Made by a program: the position numbers and the translations under genes. A stretch of 7,696 bases of DNA from VGBK01 sp964548475 (GTDB lineage: Bacteria > Actinomycetota > Acidimicrobiia > Spongiisociales > UBA11373): positions 1-7,696 of the forward strand of contig CAZJRF010000093.1 of NCBI GenBank assembly GCA_964548475.1, read 5' to 3'. Positions 1 through 5,829 of the stretch are shown in pieces; position 1 is the first letter of the stretch; every line of letters begins with the position of its first letter. The notes beneath the pieces are model-generated. The model saw only the letters and a program-made list of their open reading frames with translations. It was not told the DNA's origin and did not search any database.

Positions 1-95
1 GCAAGCTCGACTTCGGCCCCTGGGAGCAGATCTTCTACGGCGAGTTCGACGGCCGCCGCCGCAAGCGGGTGCTGATCAAAGCGATCGGCGAGTGA
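1..95 (+). CDS. YjbQ/UPF0047 family protein, 3' end only
   Basis: Only the last 30 residues are in the window (first full codon at base 3, TGA stop at 93-95). They read KLDFGPWEQIFYGEFDG followed by an arginine/lysine-rich strand ending in LIKAIGE. This matches, from memory, the C-terminus of the YjbQ/UPF0047 family, where a 'LGTWQ-x-I-F-x-x-EFDGPR-x-RxV' segment closes a small beta-rich fold of about 130-140 residues. Members have been reported to have weak thiamine-phosphate synthase activity, but their physiological role is not settled. Here the usual GTWQ is GPWEQ. A second, more divergent YjbQ gene lies at 1275-1679 on the other strand. The next gene starts 40 bases downstream on the same strand, so the two may be co-transcribed. 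The family call is good despite the short fragment; the function is unknown. Confidence 0.72.
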   Translation, partial: KLDFGPWEQIFYGEFDGRRRKRVLIKAIGE

Positions 96-135
96 CCCGC
101 CTCGCCCGCCTACTCTCCCCGCAGAAGGAGGGCAC

Positions 136-678
136 ATGACCGAGGACCGGGAGCTCGAGCGGCAGCGCCTGGCCTGCCACCGGGCCGGCTACGGGGTGGC
201 GCTTTACACGCAGGGACGGCGGGTCCCCGTCCTCTCACTCACCGAGCAGGCCGAGCCCCCCATCCCCGACGAGAACCACACTCCACGAAACTGGGAAGTG
301 GCCATGGGGAGCCGGGCCCGCCATGACGTCGAGCTGGAGATCCTTGCCCGGTGGACCGCCCTGGTGAGCGAGTCCCGGGAGTGCTTCGACGGCCGGGAGC
401 CGCCCGGGGGCTGGGGGCCGGCCGGGGAGGCCCTGTCCGTCCTCGGCCGACGGGTGACCCGTGACCCGGAGGAGAACGAGGCCTACCTGGAGTGGATTCG
501 GCGGCGAGCCCTGGGCCTGATCGGCATCCCCGAGATCTGGGCGGCGGTGCAGGCGGTGGCGCAGGCCCTGCTGGAGAGGGAGACGATCTCCCCACGGGAG
601 ACCTCGGACATCGTGACCGCGGTTCACCGGACCCGGCACCGCCGGGCCGGCATTGCCGGATTCTTCAGCCCGAGATGA
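136..678 (+). CDS. M41 (FtsH-type) peptidase-like protein, degenerate active site
   Basis: This 180-residue soluble protein starts at ATG 136, behind a strong AAGGAGG ribosome site at 125-131. No signal peptide or membrane segment is visible. Residues 9-34 (RQRLACHRAGYGVALYTQGR and following) have the layout of the M41 zinc-protease helix, normally 'AxHEAGHAVxAxLLGRRVxxVSI'. Residues 112-160 (EENEAYLEWIRRRALGL, then IWAAVQAVAQALLERETISP) resemble the C-terminal helices of small stand-alone M41-like proteins ('ALLERxxLSGxEARxII'). The HExxH zinc motif is here HRAGY: H15 is kept, the catalytic Glu is R16, and the second His is Y19. The downstream acidic metal ligand, expected in a 'GASGDL'-like loop, has no counterpart in GGWGPAGEAL (91-100). 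If the homology is right, this is a non-peptidase relative with a binding or scaffold role. There is no AAA+ domain. The assignment rests on motif memory, so treat it as hypothetical with a probable family link. It lies 11 bases before the SagB-like gene and is probably co-transcribed with it. Confidence 0.55.
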   Translation: MTEDRELERQRLACHRAGYGVALYTQGRRVPVLSLTEQAEPPIPDENHTPRNWEVAMGSRARHDVELEILARWTALVSESRECFDGREPPGGWGPAGEALSVLGRRVTRDPEENEAYLEWIRRRALGLIGIPEIWAAVQAVAQALLERETISPRETSDIVTAVHRTRHRRAGIAGFFSPR

Positions 679-689
679 AGGAGTAGCCC

Positions 690-1271
690 ATGCTTGAACT
701 GCCCCCGCCCCGCTGCGACGGGCCCGTGTCGTTGGAGGAGGCCCTGGCAGGCCGCCGTTCCCGACGTGACTTCACCGGGGAGGCCCTCTCCCCCACCGAA
801 CTGGGCCAGTTGCTGTGGGCCGCAGACGGAGTGACCGGGCCCGACGGCCGGCGCACCACCCCCACCGCGGGGAACACCCTGCCGCATGAGGCGTACGCCG
901 TTACCCCGGCCGGTGCCTTCCACTACGACGGCGCCGCCCACCATCTGGAGCAGATCGACCCGGCCGATCTGCGGACCCCGCTCAGCGCGGTCACCCGCAA
1001 CGACGAGCACCTGCTGGCTGCCGGGGCGGTGATCGTGTTGGCGGCCGTCACCGCCCGCACGGCCGATCGGTACGAAGAGCGGGCCGAGCGCTACGTGGCC
1101 ATGGGGCTGGGCCACGCCGCGCAGAACATCCTCCTCCAAGCCGAAGCCCTGGGGCTCTCCGCCTACCCGGTGGGGGCGCACGATGTGGAGGGGGTGGCCC
1201 GCCTGCTCGACCTCCCCGACGGCTGCCTGCCCCTCTACATGGTGCCGGTCGGCCGTCCCGCGGCCTCCTAG
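690..1271 (+). CDS. SagB/ThcOx-type nitroreductase-fold flavoprotein
   Basis: This 193-residue cytoplasmic protein belongs to the FMN-dependent nitroreductase superfamily. Residues 21-28 (GRRSRRDF) are the N-terminal arginine-rich FMN phosphate-binding motif. Residues 57-65 (TPTAGNTLP) followed by HEAY match the 'xPSAGxxxPLExY' segment of the SagB/ThcOx subgroup. Residues 138-150 (MGLGHAAQNILLQ) form the conserved 'GxxxQNxxL' helix. Residues 160-176 (PVGAHDVEGVARLLDLP) and the terminal PLYMVPVGRP (181-190) also fit this subgroup. The family performs two-electron redox chemistry with FMN and NAD(P)H, or oxidises azolines in RiPP clusters. No YcaO, PqqD or precursor peptide gene is visible nearby, so a RiPP role is unsupported and the substrate is unknown. 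The length is typical of stand-alone members. The ATG at 690 has AAGGAG at 678-683, overlapping the previous gene's TGA. Its stop is 3 bases from the stop of the opposing gene. Confidence 0.82.
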   Translation: MLELPPPRCDGPVSLEEALAGRRSRRDFTGEALSPTELGQLLWAADGVTGPDGRRTTPTAGNTLPHEAYAVTPAGAFHYDGAAHHLEQIDPADLRTPLSAVTRNDEHLLAAGAVIVLAAVTARTADRYEERAERYVAMGLGHAAQNILLQAEALGLSAYPVGAHDVEGVARLLDLPDGCLPLYMVPVGRPAAS

Positions 1272-1274
1272 CGC

Positions 1275-1679
1275 TCAGCCGGGAAGGAAACTGAGGCGCA
1301 CCCGGCGGGTGCGGTTGTCCCGGTTGGGATCGACCACCACCACCGACTGCCAGGTCCCCAGGGCCAGCCGCCCGTTCAGCACCGGGATCGTCACCGAGGG
1401 GGACACGAACGCCGGGATCACGTGGTCGGCCCCGTGCCCGGCGGCGCCGTGACGATGGCGCCAGCGGTCGTCGCGGGGGAAGAGCGTGTCCAGGTGGTCC
1501 AGCAGGTCGCTATCGCTCCCCGAGCCGGTTTCCATGACGGCCACCCCGGCGGTGGCGTGGGGCACGTACACCGACAGCAAGCCGTCGCCCTTGCCGGCGA
1601 CGAACCGCTCGGCCTCGGCCGTGATGTCCAGGGCGGCCGGGGCCGGGCCGGTGCGCAGGGTGATCTCGATGGTGTCCAC
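1275..1679 (-). CDS. YjbQ/UPF0047 family protein, complete
   Basis: This 134-residue protein is the usual full length for the YjbQ/UPF0047 family. Recognisable family elements are VPHATAGVAVME (39-50, with H41; the family has H-T/A-S/T-A), the histidine pair GHGADH (81-86, H82 and H86) leading into the 'hIxxxxxxxSxxIPV' strand (87-100), and NGRLALGTWQ (102-111), the hallmark 'L-x-LGTWQ'. Three conserved histidines are thought to form a metal or ligand pocket. Thiamine-phosphate synthase activity is weak in studied members and the true role is unknown. The start is GTG at 1677-1679, giving the expected short N-terminus. No Shine-Dalgarno is visible, and the start lies 24 bases after the prs stop in the same reading frame, so expression may depend on prs translation. 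The C-terminus (VVVVDPNRDNRTRRVRLSF) departs from the EFDGPR form of the partial gene at the left edge, so the two are divergent paralogues, not a recent duplication. Confidence 0.85.
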   Translation of the reverse strand: MDTIEITLRTGPAPAALDITAEAERFVAGKGDGLLSVYVPHATAGVAVMETGSGSDSDLLDHLDTLFPRDDRWRHRHGAAGHGADHVIPAFVSPSVTIPVLNGRLALGTWQSVVVVDPNRDNRTRRVRLSFLPG

Positions 1680-1703
1680 GGCCGACAGACTACGCGGGGG
1701 AGG

Positions 1704-2675
1704 TCAGGCGTTCTCGCCCATGAAGATGGCCGACACCGACTCCTCGGTGAAGATGGCCCGCAGGGCGTCGGCCAGGATGGGTCCGATCGATAGCACCTTC
1801 AGTTTCTCCAGGCCGGCGGCGTCCTCGGGCACGGGGAGGGTGTTAGTGATCACCACCTCGTCGAGGGCCTTGGTCGCGAAGCGCTCGGCGGCCGGCGGAG
1901 AGAGCACCCCGTGGGTGGCCAGCGCCCGCACGCTCAGCGCCCCGGCCTCGTGAAGCAACTCGGCGGCGGTGACCACCGTGCCTCCGGTGTCGATCATGTC
2001 GTCGATGATCACCGCGTGCAGGCCGGCCACGTCGCCGACCACCTGCAGCGAGGCCGACTCATTGCGCACATCTACCCGGCGGCGCTTGTGGACGAAGGCA
2101 ACCCCGGCGTCGAGGTGGCGGGCGAAGCGGGAGGCCAGGCGAACGCGTCCGGTATCGGGGGAGACGATGACCATGGAATCACCCACGGTCTCCTGAAGGT
2201 ACTGGTAGAAGACCGGCAAGGCGGTGAGGTGGTCGAACGGCTTCACCGTGTACCCCTGAATCTGGGCGCTGTGCAGGTCCATCGACACGATGCGGTCGGC
2301 GCCGGCCGCCACGAAAAGATCGGCCATGAGCCGGGCGGTGATGGGCTCGCGGGCCAGGTGCTTCTTGTCCTGGCGGGCGTAGCCGTAGAAGGGCACCACG
2401 GCGGTGATCCGCTTGGCCGAGGCCCGGTGCAGAGCGTCGAGCATGATCAACTGCTCCATGATGTGGAAGTTGACCGGCCGGCTGTGGCTCTGCACCACGA
2501 AGCAGTCGGCCCCCCGCACGCTCTCGTCGAAGCGGATGTAGATCTCACCGTTGGCGAACTGCGAACGCTCCACCCCGCCCAGAGGGACGCCGAGGAGACC
2601 TGCCACCTCCTCGGCCAGGGCAGGGTTGGCCGACCCCGAGAAGAGCATCAACCGCTTGCGGCCGGGCAGTTCCAC
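1704..2675 (-). CDS. prs: Ribose-phosphate pyrophosphokinase (PRPP synthase)
   Basis: This 323-residue cytoplasmic enzyme transfers pyrophosphate from ATP to ribose 5-phosphate. The product, PRPP, feeds purine, pyrimidine, NAD, histidine and tryptophan synthesis and, in actinobacteria, decaprenyl-phosphoarabinose for the cell wall where that pathway exists. Key class I motifs are present: SQFANGEI (38-45), ATP-site YGYARQDKK (98-106, R101 and D103), AREPITARL (108-116), metal-site SMDLHSAQIQGY (131-142, H135), the catalytic-loop KRRR (197-200), and the PRPP loop VIIDDMIDTGGTV (222-234). The flexible-loop region HKRRRVDVRNES (196-207) lacks the usual 'KRRPRPN' prolines, a modest variation. The length matches the family. 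The start is GTG at 2673-2675, with AAGGGG at 2685-2690 (9 bases upstream) or a closer GAGGA at 2679-2683 as ribosome site. It lies 6 bases after glmU; this glmU-prs pairing is widespread in bacteria and links amino-sugar and nucleotide supply. Confidence 0.97.
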   Translation of the reverse strand: MELPGRKRLMLFSGSANPALAEEVAGLLGVPLGGVERSQFANGEIYIRFDESVRGADCFVVQSHSRPVNFHIMEQLIMLDALHRASAKRITAVVPFYGYARQDKKHLAREPITARLMADLFVAAGADRIVSMDLHSAQIQGYTVKPFDHLTALPVFYQYLQETVGDSMVIVSPDTGRVRLASRFARHLDAGVAFVHKRRRVDVRNESASLQVVGDVAGLHAVIIDDMIDTGGTVVTAAELLHEAGALSVRALATHGVLSPPAAERFATKALDEVVITNTLPVPEDAAGLEKLKVLSIGPILADALRAIFTEESVSAIFMGENA

Positions 2676-2681
2676 GGGTCC

Positions 2682-4055
2682 TCACCCCTTCTCTTGCGTC
2701 TTGCGGGCCTTCTTCGCAGCGTAGCCGGGCACCTCCTGTTGCGGCGAACGCTCCACCGCCAGGGCCCCGGGGGGCACGTCGCGGGTGATGGCCGAGCCGG
2801 CCCCGGTGTAGGCATCGTCGCCGATCTCCACCGGGGCCACCAGCATGGTGTCGGATCCGATGAACACCCGGTCCCCGATGACGGTGCGGTGCTTCTCGCG
2901 ACCGTCGTAGTTACAGGTGATGGTGCCGGCCCCGATATTGGAGTCCTCGCCGATGGTGGCGTCGCCCATGTAGGACAGGTGAGGCACCTTGCTCCCCCGG
3001 CCCACCACGGTGTTCTTGGTCTCCACGAAAGTACCCACCTTGGCCCCTGCGGCCAGGCGGGTGCCGGGCCGCAGGCTGGCAAAGGGCCCCACCTGCGCCC
3101 CCTCTCCCACTTCTGCCTCGCGCAGCACCGAGTACCAGACCCGGGCGCCCGGGCCGATGGTGCTGTCGGCGGAAAAGACCTGCGGGCCGACCACGGCCCC
3201 GGCGGCCACCCGGGTGGCTCCTGCGAGGTGCACCTCGGGGTAGAGGCGAGCCCCCGCCTCCAGAGAGACGGCCGCGTCCAGGTAGACCCGGTCGGGGTCG
3301 AGCATCCACACCCCGGCCGCCATCCAGGCGGCGTTGATGCGCCGCCTCACGTCGGCCGCCACTTCGGCAAGTTGGTTGTGCGAGTTCACCCCCTGCACCT
3401 CGGCCGGATCGGCCACCGGCACCCCCCGCACTGTGCCCGAGGCCGCCAGCAGGCCGACGGCGTCGGTCAGGTAGTACTCGCCCTGGTCGTTGTCGGGGGC
3501 CAGTCCGCCCAGCGCACCGGCCAGGGCCGCCCCTTCGAAGGCGTAGGTGGAGACGGCCACCTCGTCGGTCTCCTTCTGCTCCGGGGTGGCGTCGCGGTCC
3601 TCAACGATGCCCACCACCCGGCCGCCTTCCCGGCACACGCGGCCGTAGCCGGCCGGGTCGGGCATGCGGGTGGTGAGCAGGGCGGCGGCGGACCCGGGCA
3701 GCGCCTCCACCAGCGCCCGCAGGGTCTCGGGCCGCAGCAGAGGGGTGTCGCCGGGCACGACCAGGATGGTGTCGCCGGCCACCTCGCCCATCGTGTCCAG
3801 GGCCGTCATGGCGGCATGCCCGGTGCCCAGTTGCGGCTCCTGCACCACCGGGCGCACGCCGGCGGGCAGCGTCTCCGCCACCTGCTCGGCGCCGCGACCC
3901 ACCACCACCACGGTCTCATCGGGGGATACCCCGGCGACGGCGTCGAGCACCCAGGCGAGCAGGGTCCGCCCGGCTACCGGGAAGAGCACCTTGGGCAGGT
4001 CCGAACGCATCCGCGTGCCCCGGCCGGCGGCCAGGACCATCACCCGCAGGCTCAT
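2682..4055 (-). CDS. glmU: Bifunctional GlcNAc-1-P uridyltransferase / GlcN-1-P acetyltransferase
   Basis: This 457-residue cytoplasmic enzyme makes UDP-GlcNAc for peptidoglycan in two steps: acetyl-CoA-dependent acetylation of glucosamine-1-phosphate, then uridylation. The N-terminal uridyltransferase domain (about 1-230) shows LAAGRGTRM (8-16, R15), K22, QLGTGHA (75-81), PGDTPL (101-106, D103) and GVNSHNQL (222-229, N224). The C-terminal left-handed beta-helix acetyltransferase (about 250-450) has hexapeptide repeats, RPGTRL (329-334, R329), K347, the catalytic-His segment KVPHLSYMGD (356-365, H359 and Y362) and NIGAGTITCNYDG (373-385). All expected catalytic residues are present with a constant offset of about 3-4 from E. 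coli numbering, so both activities should be intact. The ATG at 4053-4055 has GGGAGG at 4062-4067, 6 bases upstream, the best minus-strand ribosome site besides that of ispE. The tRNA-Gln gene ends only 25 bases upstream of the start, so glmU has almost no private 5' leader. Confidence 0.98.
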   Translation of the reverse strand: MSLRVMVLAAGRGTRMRSDLPKVLFPVAGRTLLAWVLDAVAGVSPDETVVVVGRGAEQVAETLPAGVRPVVQEPQLGTGHAAMTALDTMGEVAGDTILVVPGDTPLLRPETLRALVEALPGSAAALLTTRMPDPAGYGRVCREGGRVVGIVEDRDATPEQKETDEVAVSTYAFEGAALAGALGGLAPDNDQGEYYLTDAVGLLAASGTVRGVPVADPAEVQGVNSHNQLAEVAADVRRRINAAWMAAGVWMLDPDRVYLDAAVSLEAGARLYPEVHLAGATRVAAGAVVGPQVFSADSTIGPGARVWYSVLREAEVGEGAQVGPFASLRPGTRLAAGAKVGTFVETKNTVVGRGSKVPHLSYMGDATIGEDSNIGAGTITCNYDGREKHRTVIGDRVFIGSDTMLVAPVEIGDDAYTGAGSAITRDVPPGALAVERSPQQEVPGYAAKKARKTQEKG

Positions 4056-4080
4056 TTCGTTCCTCCCTTGTGGGGACGGG

Positions 4081-4152
4081 CTGGGGGGATAGGGCTCGAA
4101 CCCATTCTTCGGGGACCAAAACCCCGCGTGCTGCCGATTACACCACCCCCCA
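4081..4152 (-). tRNA. tRNA-Gln, anticodon UUG
   Basis: This 72-base cloverleaf folds by hand on the minus strand. The acceptor stem pairs TGGGGGG (4152-4146) with CCCCCCA (4088-4082). The D stem is GTGT/GCAC. The anticodon stem CGGGG/CCCCG encloses the loop TTTTGGT with anticodon TTG. The variable region is 4 bases (AAGA). The T arm is ATGGG-TTCGAGC-CCTAT, with one G-T pair. The U1-A72 end pair and discriminator G73 are the usual glutamine-tRNA identity signs, confirming the anticodon reading of CAA (and CAG by wobble). CCA is not encoded: the bases after G73 are CCC, so a CCA-adding enzyme is needed. The gene lies 8 bases after the ispE stop and 25 before the glmU start, inside the protein-gene run, so RNase P and a 3' nuclease must cut it from any through-transcript. 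Confidence 0.95.
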
Positions 4153-4160
4153 CCAGGGGG
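4146..4160 (-). other. Leader/acceptor inverted repeat at the tRNA-Gln 5' end
   Basis: On the minus strand, a five-C run (4160-4156) lies just before the tRNA's six-G acceptor strand (4151-4146), separated by TGGT. The upstream C run can pair with the same G run that must pair with the tRNA 3' strand. The precursor could therefore form a small GC hairpin across the RNase P cleavage site. The pairing is read directly; any effect on processing is an inference, and the C run may simply be chance in GC-rich DNA next to the ispE stop codon. Confidence 0.35.
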
Positions 4161-5015
4161 TCAGGAAAGTGTACCGGAGGGCATTCGCCACCCCTGCCGG
4201 GACGGGCGGCAGGCCCGGGCCGCCCGCGCCCCGGGGACCGCACCGGCCGCTTCGGCCGCCTCGGTCTCCGAGGCAAAGAACCCGAAGAGGGCCGGGCCGC
4301 TGCCCGACATCAGCGCCGCCTGCCCCCAGGCCCGCCGCAGCTCGGAAAGCCAGTCGCCCAGTTCGGGCACCAGCGAGACCGCCGCCGGCAGCAGGTCGTT
4401 GGCCGGCGGCGGCCCTTCCCGGAGCGGTGTCGGGAGATCGCGGACCGGGACCGGCGTGCCCTCCGGGCCTCCCAGATCGTCCCAACGCCGGAAGGCAGCA
4501 GCGGTGGGCACCGCGAAGGGAGGGACCACCACCGCCAGCACAAAGCCGTCGAGCGGCGAAAAAGGGGTGAGCCTCTCACCGTGGCCTTCCACCAGGCAGG
4601 TCCCGCCCACCAGACAGAAGGGGACGTCGGCCCCCAGGCCGGGAGCCAGGGCGTCGCGCTCAAACTCGGGCAGGCCGTAGCGGGCGGCGGCCAGCCCCAG
4701 CACAGCGGCCGCGTCGGCACTGCCCCCTCCCAGACCGGCGGAGACCGGGATGCGCTTGTCGAGGTCCAGAGCGCCGGGCCCGGACCGGGGGGCGGCGGCC
4801 CGCACCGCCTCCAGTGCCCGCCAGGCCAGGTTCGTCTCGTCTTCGGGCACCGGCAGACCCCGCACCACCAGGGCGTCGTCGTCGGCCTCCCGCAACGCGA
4901 GCAGGTCCGCCCACTCGATCGACTGCATCAGCGAGCGCAACGGGTGCAGGCCGGAGGAGTCGCGGGGCATCACCTGCAGGCTTAGATTGACCTTGGCCAG
5001 AGCCTCAGCTTCCAC
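4161..5015 (-). CDS. ispE: 4-(cytidine 5'-diphospho)-2-C-methyl-D-erythritol kinase
   Basis: This 284-residue cytoplasmic GHMP kinase phosphorylates CDP-methylerythritol at the 2-hydroxyl, a step of the non-mevalonate (MEP) route to isoprenoids. It shows the N-terminal AKVNLSLQV (7-15, K8), the glycine-rich ATP loop PVSAGLGGGSADAAA (90-104), GADVPFC (128-134, D130 as catalytic acid) and the C-terminal GHMP motif LMSGSGPALFG (235-245). The length is normal. The frame stays open further upstream, but I chose GTG at 5013-5015. The family starts just before 'AKVNL', a GGAGGT ribosome site lies 5 bases upstream, and the upstream translation is low-complexity shadow of ksgA. It overlaps ksgA by 11 bases, implying coupled translation, and ends 8 bases before tRNA-Gln. 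The C-terminal tail after residue 255 is arginine-rich and not recognisable. Confidence 0.96.
   Translation of the reverse strand: MEAEALAKVNLSLQVMPRDSSGLHPLRSLMQSIEWADLLALREADDDALVVRGLPVPEDETNLAWRALEAVRAAAPRSGPGALDLDKRIPVSAGLGGGSADAAAVLGLAAARYGLPEFERDALAPGLGADVPFCLVGGTCLVEGHGERLTPFSPLDGFVLAVVVPPFAVPTAAAFRRWDDLGGPEGTPVPVRDLPTPLREGPPPANDLLPAAVSLVPELGDWLSELRRAWGQAALMSGSGPALFGFFASETEAAEAAGAVPGARAARACRPSRQGWRMPSGTLS
4168..4173 (-). promoter_or_regulatory. Possible -10 element for tRNA-Gln (TACACT)
   Basis: TACACT fits the actinobacterial -10 pattern TAnnnT and lies inside the last codons of ispE, 15 bases before the first tRNA base. That spacing would put transcription start a few bases upstream of the mature 5' end, common for tRNA promoters. 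No recognisable TTGACA-like -35 lies 16-19 bases further upstream, where the sequence is GC-rich, and there is no TGn extension. Support is therefore only the hexamer and its position; it would let the tRNA and glmU-prs be transcribed independently of metG-ispE. Confidence 0.28.
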
Positions 5016-5829
5016 CGGCCACCTCCGCCAGCCGAAGGTAGTCCTCCGGGCGCAGGTCCTCTGCTCGCCGCGTGGGGTCGAGGCCGGCGTCGGCGAGCAC
5101 GGCGGCCGGGTCGGCCAGGACCCGGGCCAGCGAGCGGCGCAGCATCTTGCGCCGCTGCCCGAAGGCGACGGCGGCCAGGGCAATCGCCTGCTCCGCCAGA
5201 GGATGAGCCGGCCGGCGGTGGATCACCGCCACCGCCGACTCCACCTTGGGTGGGGGAATGAACACTCCCGGCGGCACCGTGAAGGCGACCTTCACCGTCC
5301 CGTGCAGCTGCACCACCACCGAAGGCAGGCCGTAGGTGCGGCTGCCGGGGGCGGCAGCGAGGCGTTCCGCCGCCTCGCGCTGCAGCATCACCACGAAGCG
5401 GGAGACGTTCGGCGCCTCTCTGAGCAGGCGCAGCAGGAGGGAGGTGCCCACGTGGTAAGGGAGGTTGGCCACCACCACCCATTCCTCACCGGCCAGTTCG
5501 GCGGGGTCGATGGTGGCGGCGTCGGCGTATCGAACTTCCACCCCCGGCACCTCCTGCAGCGCCTCCTCCAGCACCGGGCGCAGCCGGGGATCTACCTCGT
5601 AGGCCAGCACCGTCGCCCCGGTCGCGGCCAGTCCCCGGGTGAGCGTGCCCGCCCCGGCCCCGATCTCCAACACCCGGTCCCCCGGCCATACCTCGGCGGC
5701 CAGCACGATCTTGCGCACCAGGTTGGGGTCGGCCAGGAAGTGCTGGCCCAGTTCTTTGCGGGGCCGCACCCCGTGGGCGGCCAGCAGCCGAACGGTGGCC
5801 GCCCGCCCGAGCGGATCCTCAGCCGACAC
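5005..5829 (-). CDS. ksgA: 16S rRNA (adenine(1518)-N6/adenine(1519)-N6)-dimethyltransferase
   Basis: This 274-residue enzyme uses S-adenosylmethionine to dimethylate two adjacent adenines in the 3' hairpin of 16S rRNA, a late 30S assembly checkpoint. Motifs include LGQHFL (27-32), the SAM-binding EIGAGAGTLT (55-64), the acidic YEVD (77-80) at the end of strand 2, the catalytic ANLPYHV (121-127), the substrate-loop FIPPPKVES (190-198) and C-terminal-domain FGQRRKMLRRSL (223-234). The length is typical. I chose GTG at 5827-5829, which overlaps the tatD stop by 11 bases; another in-frame GTG at 5851-5853 would add 8 residues. Neither has a Shine-Dalgarno, so the start is uncertain and probably relies on coupling to tatD. 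In M. tuberculosis rpfB lies between tatD and ksgA; it is absent here. Confidence 0.96.
   Translation of the reverse strand: MSAEDPLGRAATVRLLAAHGVRPRKELGQHFLADPNLVRKIVLAAEVWPGDRVLEIGAGAGTLTRGLAATGATVLAYEVDPRLRPVLEEALQEVPGVEVRYADAATIDPAELAGEEWVVVANLPYHVGTSLLLRLLREAPNVSRFVVMLQREAAERLAAAPGSRTYGLPSVVVQLHGTVKVAFTVPPGVFIPPPKVESAVAVIHRRPAHPLAEQAIALAAVAFGQRRKMLRRSLARVLADPAAVLADAGLDPTRRAEDLRPEDYLRLAEVAGGS
5021..5026 (-). promoter_or_regulatory. Ribosome binding site that fixes the ispE start
   Basis: GGAGGT on the minus strand is a near-perfect Shine-Dalgarno, 5 bases before the GTG at 5015-5013. It lies inside the last codons of ksgA and supports the GTG start over any start further upstream in the same open frame. 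Confidence 0.7.

Noticed and set aside
96..135. Possible promoter between the left-edge YjbQ gene and the M41-like gene
   Set aside because: The 40-base gap is C-rich with no TAnnnT or -35-like hexamers at usable spacing; only the ribosome site is recognisable.
624..1181. Minus-strand open frame of 185 codons opposite the SagB-like gene
   Set aside because: The plus-strand gene has clear nitroreductase motifs and a ribosome site; the antisense product is G/R/P-rich with no motif.
1251..1265. GGCCG-TCCCG-CGGCC inverted repeat at the end of the SagB-like gene as a terminator
   Set aside because: It has a 5-bp stem inside the coding sequence and no following T tract on either strand; such repeats are expected by chance at this GC content.
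690..1271. SagB-like gene as evidence for a RiPP (azole peptide) cluster
   Set aside because: No YcaO cyclodehydratase, PqqD-like recognition domain, precursor peptide or transporter is present in the window; stand-alone members of this family are common.
1911..4985. Plus-strand open frame of 1024 codons running opposite prs, glmU, the tRNA and ispE
   Set aside because: It runs antisense through four well-supported genes including a tRNA, its translation is low-complexity G/H/R/P-rich with no family motif, and such frames are common opposite GC-rich genes.
5016..5183. N-terminal extension of ispE to an upstream start
   Set aside because: The added residues are a frame-shifted shadow of ksgA, do not resemble IspE N-termini, and a strong ribosome site precedes the GTG at 5015.
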